Source: Pteria penguin | Taxonomy: Eukaryota; Mollusca; Bivalvia; Pterioida; Pteriidae | Length of the DNA stretch: 64,000 nucleotides | Reading direction: 5' to 3' | NCBI GenBank assembly: GCA_035048485.1 | Contig: CM068581.1 | Span: forward strand, 61,543,393 to 61,607,392 | Notes under the pieces: model-generated | Told to the model about the DNA's origin: nothing | The model's database searches: none | What the model saw: the letters and a program-made list of their open reading frames with translations, nothing else | Position numbers and translations under genes: made by a program | Shown: positions 21,444 through 32,200 of the stretch, piece by piece | Layout of the letters: every line of letters starts with the position of its first letter | How positions within the stretch are numbered: the stretch's first letter is position 1

Positions 21444-24400
21444 CTAGAAACGAGCTCGTTGCTAAAGCAACGAGTAGGTTTCACAAGTTAAAGTCGAAGC
21501 AGCGAAGCTGAGATCTCCTACTCTAATACAAAATTCTTTTTCACGATCCAGATATCTGATCTTTAGTGATGGTATCCACATTGCGCAATCTACTTGCAGA
21601 AATTGTAGGTAACGGCGACTTACATTATACACATTATACTGAAGCCTACATCGCACAATATCGACTACTCTTGACCATATATTTGAAACAAGAAACATGT
21701 AGGACAATCACACTTAGTACAATCTGCACGTGTAACCTACATCTTCAGTCCTTACTGCCCGCTTTATGTTGTTTATTTATTAACTTACGCAAGGTATTTC
21801 GCGTGTACAGATGTTTGACCTTGAATCGCTTCTCTGCTGGAATAAACAATTCTCCTCGCGATGAACTTACGCAAGTTATTTCGCGTGTACAGATGTTTGA
21901 CCTTGAATCGCCACTCTGCTGGAATAAACAATTCTCCTCGCGATGGCCTTTAGTAATGCCGCTTTCCCCAATATACAAAAGAAAGACTTGACAATGTCTC
22001 GTATTCCACAGGTAAAGCACTGTAACTGGCGATTAATTCACACACGTTTGAAGTCCTGTATAACAGCGGCGCAGTGCGAGGTATTAAGCAAGGCAAATTC
22101 ACCGCGCTTCTCTAATGTGTAATGCCGACGCTCGGAGAAGATTTCTTTATAGCCTTGTTCAGCAGTAGCTCGTAGAATGTAAATTTGCTTTTTTCTTTCT
22201 TTTCTTTTTTTTTTTTTTTGTTTTTTTTTGGGGGGGGGGGGGGGGGGGGGGTTGGTTTTTTTATTTTTTGGTTTTTTTTTTTGTTTAAGAATTCGAATGC
22301 ATAATACTTTCTCAAACTCTATTTTATAGAAAGCACTTTAAATCGCAATTGAATTAATCGCGAGTTACTGCGCCTTGTCCATGGAAGAAGTCCTATATCA
22401 CAGCGGTGTCGTGCAAGGTATTAAGCAAGGCAAATTGACCGCGCTTCTGAAGATATGTTTATTGCGTTGTTCATCAGTAGAGTGCCCAAAATTTGATTTT
22501 TGTTTAAGAAATCGAAATCAAAATGCTTTCTCAAATTCTTGTTTTTATAATTTGTTCATACGACGAATAAAAAATACTTGAAAGTTACGCAAGTAAGATA
22601 TTTTTATAAAAAAATCTTTAAATTGCTCACTTTCAAATACCGGGAAACATGTTTCATAGTAAAATCGTTACGGAAAATCGTTTCGTAATGTTTTGGAAAC
22701 TAAAAGACTAAAAATAAGACAGTTTTGAACATTACGTAATTTTTAAAAAACTTTAAATTGAAATAGAGGCCAAACTAAAAGAGATAGATAATATCGGCCG
22801 ATGAAAGTTCTAAAGCTATGAACCTAGAGAACATAACAGTGAAAATTTGAGAGATCTACCATTAAAACTAAAAGCTACATACGCGAAAATCGAAAAATAT
22901 TAAATCTTACGTAATTCTCTTAAAACGTCGTATATTTCGAAAAATTTTTTCATTAAACGGGAGTATGTGTCTGTGAGAATGAATAGCCGAAAGATGAAAT
23001 TTCAAAGTAAAGAGTCGGTAGATACCCTCATTCCCTATCATGCTACCAATTTTCACATCTCTACCTTCTTTAATAAGCGAGCTTTAGCTGAAACCATTTC
23101 ATTAAACATTAATGAACTTTATGTGACGTTGAAAGCATCACTTTAAAGGGGGTTGTCGTGTTTAAACCTAAATAACTCGAAAACGGTAAGAGTTAGCGAA
23201 AATTTGATGGCAATGTTATGCATATAAATTTTCGCGCAGAATCGATTGCAACAATCCCCGATTCGATAAGATGAAAATTAATGGAGTTATGACGTCATTT
23301 ACAAAGTATGACGTCATTTTCAGGAATTTGGTACCATGCCAATTCCCTTTTGTCAGTCGGTAGATATTTGCATTCTCTTTTATGCTACCAAATTTCATAC
23401 CTCTAGCTTTATCAATAAGCGAGACACAGGTACCTGAAGTTTTAAATTGTATTTTCAGGAAAGGCCAAACACTGAACTTTGACCGCAAATATCTCGAAAA
23501 CGGTAAGAGATATCGAAAATCTGAGACCAGACCTTTGTCCTTTAACTACTTTTTCACGCAGAATCGATTGCAACAATCCCCGATTCGATACGATGAAAAA
23601 TAAGGGAGTTATGACGTCATTTAGAAAAGTATGACGTCATTTTCAGGAATTTGGCACCTTGCCAATTCCCTTTTGTCAGTCGGTAGATATTTGCATTCTC
23701 TTTTATGCTACCAAATTTCATACCTCTAGCTTTATCAATAAGCGAGACACAGGTACCTGAAGTTTTAAATTGTATTTTCAGGAAAGGCCAAACACTGAAC
23801 TTTGACCGCAAATATCTCGAAAACGGTAAGAGATATCGAAATTCTGTTGCTGGTATTTACCATTTTACTTTTTCACGCAGAATCGATTCCAACCGTCCCC
23901 GCCTCGATCCGATGAAAAATAAGGGAGATATGACGTCATTTACAAAGTATGACGTCATTTTCAGGAATTTGGCTCCATGCCAAATTCCTCTTGTCAGTCG
24001 GTAGATATTCTCAATCTCTATCATGCTACCAAATTTCACACCTCTATCTTCCTCAATAAGCGAGCTATAGGCGAAAACATTTCATGAATAATTAATGAGT
24101 GTTGATGACGTCACAAACATCACTTTAAAGGGGGGTGTCGTGTTCAAACGCAAATAACTCGAGAACCGTAAGAGTTAGCGAAAATCTGAGAACACTTTAC
24201 TGGTAGGTATTTGAACGCTCTATCGAATGGAAGAAACCCGATCAAAATCCGACTGCAAATAAAGTCGCTAGACCTTGCCAAAGATTTGATTCGAAAATTT
24301 TCAATAATTTCAAAAATATTGGCAGCATGCCATTTTCATTCTAGAGGTAGATTAAGAATGTGGAAACATGTTTAGATATAAAATTTCATGCCGATATCTC

Positions 24401-24920
24401 ATTCAATAAGAGAGATATTAACGTATGAATATTTAATTAGCTTTGATGACGTCATAGCGAATTTTTCCCACGCTCATTGTGACTTTATTTATGGTCCGAT
24501 TTCAAAAATTTTTCATATTCCAAATCAGACCATTAAAATCTTTCATCCTACTGTCTAAAATCTAAGATTGAAATATTTTTTTTGAAATGAAAACAATCGG
24601 GTCAAGGTCAACTTTTTCGGGGTAGAGCTACGAAATTGAGGCAGTGACATAAAATCTTGCATCTCCTTTTCTGAATCGAATGCTGAAAATTTCATTCCAA
24701 TCGGACAAATAATAAGGAAGATATAGCGATTCAAAATTTTGGCGTCGTAGGTGGCGCTGCGCGCTTATAAGCGGTAATTTAGAAAATTAAAAAAATCAAA
24801 TCTTGAAAATTTAATTTCGAATCGAACACTGAAAACAGAATAGTAATATCTTTAATAATGAGTGATTTCTGAGCCGTCACAAAAAAAAAAACGGATGAAG
24901 AATAATAATAATAATAATAA
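21444..24920 (-). mobile_element. family A element, copy A3
   Basis: The first ~830 bp are almost identical to A1, including the same short ORFs. The middle has a longer G run (about 22230-22251). It holds about two and a half ~320-bp units (23338, 23661, 23980) against four and a half in A1, and the same right end with (AAT)n. The near-identity implies recent duplication or gene conversion. Confidence 0.65.
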
Positions 24921-24975
24921 CTAGAGCTTACCTGTTGCCGAGGCAACATGGCGGGTCTTCCTCTTTCGATCTAAA
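24921..24975 (-). mobile_element. family B element tip, copy B1
   Basis: CTAGAGCTTACC plus the hairpin CCTGTTGCC and its near-complement, then GGCGGGTCTTCCTC. This is the family B left end seen at 52077, 53955 and 55801. The paired arm is one base off perfect here (ACATGG for ACAGGG). Downstream sequence does not match other B copies, so the copy is truncated or rearranged. Confidence 0.6.
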
Positions 24976-25730
24976 AAGAGGAAGAAGGAGTGAAAGAAAG
25001 ACAGAAGAATGAAAGACAAAAAGAGAAAGAAGTAAGGACGAAGGCCGGCAAAGATTTTTTTTCTAAAAGACATATTGGTACCCTTCATACCGAACCATGA
25101 TATATGGAAAGCACCTGCACCTGTTTAAAATGTCTGTGTAAATACGGGATTCGCTGGATTTTCTTTTTTTCACTGAATACTTAATATGGAGGGTGTCCTT
25201 TGTAAATGTTAATCGATCTCATTAAAACGCGACTTGTACTTTGTCTCTTTAGTTGTGGAAAAAGCTGCCGACCACGTTAGCCAATGGAAAAGCACAGTCG
25301 TACCTTTTGTGCCATTGTTACCACTCCCCACGACGTGGACGTGTGGTTCGGACTTCGGGGAGCACCCCCCTCCCCAATTACTTTTGTTTATTAAATTTTA
25401 TTTTTACCGAAAGCAATACATTTCGACGATTACCTGTTTTTGGTTTTTCCCTTTGTGTGTCTGGTTTTGTTTTGTTTTAGGCTTTTCATTATTTTTTTTT
25501 TTCATTTATTTTTTTACTTGTTCTTTATGGATCAATCGTAAGTGCATTATTCAGATTAAACATTTAGTCATTTTTTATCTCATTAAGTCACATATTTTCC
25601 ATTTCTATTTTAATAATCTTTTGTGATTTATAGTTACAATGATATTCTACTCAATGTTAAAGCTGTTTACCCTAGCTGCATTTTCGTTAGTACAGTGCAT
25701 ATTATAGGTAAATTTATGCTAAATTGTTTT
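24976..25730. other. unannotated, GA-rich then T-rich
   Basis: A GAAAGA-rich stretch follows the B1 tip. Beyond it I see no gene; the T-rich ORFs are low complexity. Confidence 0.35.
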
Positions 25731-25743
25731 GATTATATATATA

Positions 25744-25808
<65 letters not shown>
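25731..25808. repeat. (AT)n microsatellite
   Basis: About 37 AT units with a single phase break. Confidence 0.95.
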
Positions 25809-25810
<2 letters not shown>

Positions 25811-26459
25811 TATTTAACATATTTTAGAAGGACCCTTGCAAATGTTGTGATCAAATTCCTCGTATTAAGTGAGATATGGCTGCCTAAAACGCGATTATTG
25901 TAACAGAATATTTACAACCAATGTATCACGTGATCTAATTCGGAAGCGAGAGCGAGATACACAAATTTGACGAGCAACTTATAACATCTGCATTCAAGTC
26001 TGCTAAAGTTAGTTTTTATTGAAATTGTTTTCTTTTGGAGTCTCCCTTCATCGTATTTGTTTTCATTAAACTGCGCATGCGCGAAGTCAGGTTATGGTTG
26101 TATTTTTAGAATACCCCCTTTATTTACGAAATATTTATTTTTTAATTTGACATCTCCGAGGGTTTGAAGCAACAAAAAATGTTATTAACGAAAAGTTGAT
26201 AACTTCAGCCTTACGAGGAGGATAGATTTTGCTTTACATGCCCAAATTTATAAAATTATACCGAATATACAACTTTAAAGTGTTTTTAATATTTCTTTTT
26301 TTTTTTCTTTTGAAACAAAAATTACTAAACCCCAATTATGTTTCCTCTCCTTACAACATTTGATGTATGATATTTGAGTTTTATATGTTCAATTCGCGAC
26401 GGTGTGTATGGGTCAATTTCGTAATTTAGCCTTCCCCATTTGGTTTTCGCCACTGAATG
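25809..26459. other. unannotated
   Basis: No gene or repeat supported. Confidence 0.35.
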
Positions 26460-29040
26460 ATAGATCGGTACTTCTTCGTTGTTTATTCTACTAATAAGGA
26501 GCGGATAAATATTACCTCTATTTGATGAAGTCGTGCCTTAATAATTAGACATGTTTAAATCTTTCTCGTATTTCCTGGAGATAAAATGGCATCTCTCCTC
26601 TCGCAAAATCCAAATCTTTATCCATGAGTCCACAGCGGGTTTTGTATATTTCGTCTATTTTGTCGTAACATATCAGATATATCTTTTTGAAATAGGGTTT
26701 CTCTCTGTCTCTATTCCCTGTGTGCGGTGCGATTTTATGTTACTTCAACCTGTGGTATTTGCTGGTCAGAAGGGGAAATCCATATGAAGAAAAAGTTTTT
26801 ATATGTGTAATAATACTGGCAATGCTAGGAGGATTGGTTACACGACTGGCTTTGAAAATATACCTTTCTGTAGAAGATGAATAGCTCGGTCACAATTGTA
26901 AAAGGTCTGTAGAGTTGATGATAACGCTGTTATTTCCCTTGATATATGTCAATGATCGTCTGTTGAACCATCGTTTGTTGTTGGAATTCTAATAATATTC
27001 TCACGTCAATGCTGTCTGGTAAACCTGTTTGCATGTTGGTTGTTTCCAAATGCGTTTATGATAAAATCTCCCGGTATAAATGTTTTTTATTTCCTTGTTC
27101 TGATAGAATAGTAGCAGAAAAGGGATGCTTTCATTGTATAAATTGGAGTTCTACATACTAACCGCATGTATAAAGTCTTGTTTTCTCTCGCATCTTTAAT
27201 ATCAATATTCGAGGAAACAGCGTTGTTGATTATTTTGTCGTTTTCTTAGTATTACATCCGATGGATCTTTCTGGAATAGGGTTTTTTACTCCTCTTTTTT
27301 CTTTCAACTTTCTTCATCATAACTTCTTCATTGTTTATATAATTAATAATGAACGAGTAAATATTACCTCTATTTGATGCAGTCGTGCCTTAAAAAGTTA
27401 CACGTGTGTTTAAACCTTTCTTATTTCCTGGAGAAATTCGCAAATTGCAATATCCAGATCTTTTATTCATGAGTCAAAGCGGGTTTTGTATATTTCGTCT
27501 ATTTTGTCGTAACATATCAGATATTTCTTTATGAAATAGGGTTTCTCCGTGTCTCTATTCCCTGTGTGCGGTGCGATTTTATGTTACTTCAATCTGTGGC
27601 ATGTGCTGGTCAGAAGTAAAAGGGGAAATCCATATGAAGAAAAAGTTTTTGTATGTGTAATAATACTGGCAATGCTAGGAGGAATGGTTACACGACTGGC
27701 CCTGAAAATATACCTTTCTGTAGAAGATGAATAGCTCGGTCACAATTGTAAAAGGTCTGTAGAGTTGATGATAACGCTGTTATTTCCCTTGATATATGTC
27801 AATGTACGTCTGTTGAACCATCGTTTGTTGTTGGAATACAAATAATATTCTTACATCAATGCTGTCTGGTAAACCTGTTTGCATGTTGGTTGTTTCCAAA
27901 TGCGTTTATGATAAAATCTCCCGGTATAAATGTTTTTTATTTCCTTTTTCTGATAGAATAGTAGCAGAAAAGGGATGCTTTCATTGTATAAATTGGAGTT
28001 CTACATACTACCGCATGTATAAAGTCTTGTTTTCTCTCGCATCTTTAATATCAATATTCGAGGTAACAGCGTTGTTGATTATTTCGTCGTTTTCTTAGTA
28101 TTACATCTGATGGATCTTTCTGGAATAGGGTTTTTTACTCCTCTTTTTTCTTTCAACTTTCTTCATCATAACTTCTTCATTGTTTATATAATTAATAATG
28201 AACGAGTAAATATTACCTCTATTTGATGCAGTCGTGCCTTAAAAAGTTACACGTGTTTAAACCTTTCTTATTTCCTGGAGAAATTCGCAAATTGCAATAT
28301 CCAGATCTTTTATTCATGAGTCAAAGCGGGTTTTGTATATTTCGTCTATTTTGTCGTAACATATCAGATATATCTTTATGAAATAGGGTTTCTCTCTGTC
28401 TCTATTCCCTGTGTGCGGTGCGATTTTATGTTACTTCAATCTGTGGTATGTGCTGGTCAGAAATAAAAGGGGAAATCCATATGTAGAAAAAAATTCTTTA
28501 TGTGTAATAATTCTGGCAATGCTAGGAGGAATGGTTACACGACTGGGTCTGAAAATATATCTTTCTGTAGAAGATGAATAGCTTGGTCGCGATTGTAAAA
28601 GGTGTGTAGAGTTGATGATAATGCTGATATTTCCCTTGATATATGTCCATGATCATCTGTTGAACCATCGTTTATTGTTGGAATATCAATAATTTCTTCA
28701 TACCAGTGCAGTCTAGTAAACCATTTAGTTTAAGTTAAAATTTCCTGGTATAAGGGTATTTTCATTTCCTTTTATTGAATAGAATAGTAATTTTGGAAGC
28801 AGAATAGGGTAAAAATTCGAGTTTATATACTACCACATGTATAAAGTCTTGTTTTCTCTCGCATCGTTAACATCAGTATTCAAAGACACAGCAATGTTGA
28901 CAATTTTGTCGTTGTGGTATTAATATATCTGATGTATCCTTCTGGATTAGGGTTTCCACCTCTCTTCAATCTAATATGCATAATTTCATTTTATTCCAAG
29001 ACATATGTTCAGCTAGGATAGAACGGACGTTCCATATTTG
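26460..29040 (-). repeat. tandem degenerate copies of the Helentron 3' end
   Basis: About three copies with an ~849-bp period. GTTGATGATAACGCTG starts at 26914 and 27764, and its variant at 28611. Part of each copy matches, in order, the end of the adjacent Helentron endonuclease gene. For example, TGATATATGTCAATGATCG aligns with its equivalent near 29200, and GCGTTTATGATAAAATCTCC with 29301-29320. The copies resemble each other more than they resemble the parent gene. The rest of each unit appears to be 3' untranslated sequence. The third copy lacks about 300 bp before joining the Helentron proper. All copies are non-coding. Confidence 0.85.
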
Positions 29041-29076
29041 AAACAACTTAATGTTTGCGTAACGGTGCTAGCTTTG

Positions 29077-29241
29077 CTAGGAAGAACTGTTTACTGGATC
29101 TATATTCATATTTCTTAGTAGGAGTCGAACAGCTTGGTGGCGACTGTAGTAGGTAGGCATAATTGATGGCGTTGCATCTACATCCCCTGATATATATACA
29201 TGATCAATTGTTGTACCATCGTCTGTAGTAGGGATATCAAA
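29077..29241 (-). pseudogene. end of Helentron endonuclease domain, out of frame
   Basis: Reading minus, the sequence after GFEQVV continues as DIPTTDDGTTIDHVYISGD and MPTYYSRHQAVRLLLRNM only if the frame changes by one base at an A run on the plus strand (29239-29241). It is therefore the severed C-terminal end of the endonuclease encoded by the large ORF. The Asp expected before the final catalytic His (S-D-H in this family) is Arg (S-R-H). Confidence 0.8.
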
Positions 29242-32200
29242 CAACTTGTTCAAACCCACGCAGTGTCATGAAGTTTTTCAATGTGTTGTCATTTCCATTT
29301 GCGTTTAGATTAAAATCTCCCAGTACCAAGGTTCCTTTCTTGCCTTTGCCTATTTCAGTAAGTAAGTTTTGGAAGCTGACAAGAAACACTTTCATTGTAT
29401 AGACTGGTGGTCTATATATTACAGAAAGTACATAATTTTTGTCATCATCTGATATCACAATCGCTTCGATGTTTCTACACTCGGTTAGTATCTCACGAAA
29501 CATTTGTCCTTTCCGGATATATATGCCAACACCTCCTCCACGAGAGTTCTTGAGTTTTGTAGTTAATTCGTCGTCACATGTGTATGACTGTATTCTTGTT
29601 CGGTGGAGGAAGTCATAATTTTGCAGATCTAATGCATCTAGTGCTTCGTCGTTATGTAACCATGTTTCAGTGAGGCATATGATGTCAGAGTTGAGAAATC
29701 TTGCATCTGCCTTGAGTTCTGGCATATTGTGTCTAATACTCTGCACATTGAACAAAATTATTTCTTTTGTGACTTGAATGTCGTCTGCCCTTTCTGAGTT
29801 ATCGTGGTACAATTTTGGCATCTTTTCTATGGCTTCCGCTATATCTCCATCAGCGTATATTTTGGACAATAGTGTTTCTATGTTGTTTGTGCTAATGTAC
29901 AATCCGTCTTTCTTGGTAAGTCTACTCAATGAGACATATGCTTGACCAGGACAAAACACATGATCCAAGTTTACTACAACTTCATTTGTTGTCATTCCTT
30001 GAACTTTGTGAGCAGTGCAGGCCCATGCAAGCTTTAGTGGAAACTGGTGTCTAACGATATTTCCTTTTTTCATATCATCTTCGACTCTTTCTATGCGAAC
30101 GATGTTTCCATTTGTAGATTTTATACTTGCTTTTTTACCCACGTTTTCATCGTCAAATTTCACTTCTATGGTATCTATGTCCTCGCTGCTTTTGCCACAA
30201 ATGTTAACTATTGTACCTACAGCCCCGTTTGCTAACCCATCAGCTACGTCAATATTTCTTGTCAGCATCACTCGTGCTTCTCTTGCAAGAAGTAGCTGTG
30301 AAGGAATTATATCTGATCCATTCGTGTTACATGGTGTCTGTAGTGCTTCTAGCTTTCCGCTTGTTTTATCTTTTCTGAAATCCCTTGCTTTAACCTCAAT
30401 TGGATCTTTGCATTGTTTCATGATCATGTCATTGTTGTAGGCATTTACATCCTTATTTCTTGAAAATACATGTAGACATCCCTCCGGCCCTTCTCTGATA
30501 CATTCTTTTAGTATTTCGACTGCATTGTTTGATAAAGACTTGTTTCGTGTACGTGATCTTAGTTCGTTCAATACATTGGCGAATGGTACATCTTCTTTTT
30601 GTCTCATCACTTCATCAAGCTGTACTATTTTGAATAAGTCATTCCAGTAGTCTACAGGGTATGCACCACTTTCATTATAGAGACGTTCGCTTTTAACTTG
30701 TTTCACTGGTGGGAGCTGATAGAAATCACCTACTGCTAGTACACATACTCCTCCAAACGGTTTCTGGATTCGCTTTATTTGGACGAGTCTTTCGTGAATG
30801 TAGTAAAGAAGTCTCTTGTACAACATCGAAACTTCATCTATCACTAGAATTTCTAAGTGTTCAAATTTAGCACGTAAAGGACTCAAGGCTTGTTCTCTCA
30901 GTGGATCATATGGAATGGGCATTGCTCGTTGTATTTTGAAAGCATGATGAATGGTGCAACCACCAATATTGTATGCTGCTGTCCCTGTGAATGCTGTCAA
31001 AAGGATTGTAATATTGTCTGGCTGCGAGATTGTTTTGGCAAGGAGTCTTGTTGATTCATATTCTATTGCTTTTATCAAATGACTTTTCCCTGTTCCAGCA
31101 CCGCCTGTGACAAATATATGGAATGCATCTGGGTTTAATCCTTGAATTTTTTTCAAACACCAGTCCCTCACCACATAAAACGTCTTTCTTTGTAAGGAAT
31201 TGAGGTTTCTTAGTACTTTGAGTATTTCAGATCTATCTGTGGACTTCTGCTCAACATGTACGGAAATATTTGGTACAACATTAATATCAACCATTGGGTC
31301 GTCATATTCTTCCTCTCCTAGCATACTACTCTGTTCTTCTCTGACTGATTTACATTCGTCGTTCATAAGCTCAGATTCAGGACAAAGTGTTGCCCATGCA
31401 TCTTCTTGTGGCCCTAGCATTTCATACATCTCTTCTGCTTGATCAATTGCTGTTTCATTGGATACAAACATTGCACGATTTCTTGCAACAATGTCACTGA
31501 CTTTGTATAGGGTTTTGTCATTCTTAAATTGTACGAATCCATCGGAATAAAATGTTTGATACAATTCAAAATCCTTAGGTTTCAATTGCTTCATGGTCCA
31601 ATATGGCAAAAAAAGTTGCAACATCGACTGGTAATACAATTCAGGACTTATCTTTTCACTGAATCGTGGATAACGAATAATTGCAGGATCTGTATTGGTT
31701 CTTTTCTGAATGTAACCTTTTCCATTCCGCAATTTAAACGTACTGCTGCTTTTCATTGCTGTTTTCACTTGAGATTTTGCCAGAACACGAAAGAGTGAAC
31801 AAAATGCTGCCAAGCATAGCTGCTCAAATTCATCGACGCACGGCCTACATTGATATCTTTCGATTATATTGGTCATCCACAAGTTTTCACCGTCAGTTTC
31901 ATCTTTGTTACGCTTAACATGGTACAAGGGTTTACTAAGGCGTGTTGGATTTTCTCCCACAGGAATAAATATGACATTTCTCGAACATTCTTTCATATGC
32001 AAACTACATATTCTGTAAATGGCTTCTTGTATACCAACTTCCCTATGATGTAAATATGCTGAACCTATTGCTCTCATTGTTTGCTTTGCATTCAAATTTC
32101 CTTGTTCCGATTCGATCTTTGTTTGTCGAAGGAGCATACCCATTTCTCTCTCTGATTTGGAAATGTATGATATGATATACACAATACAACTAAATGGATC

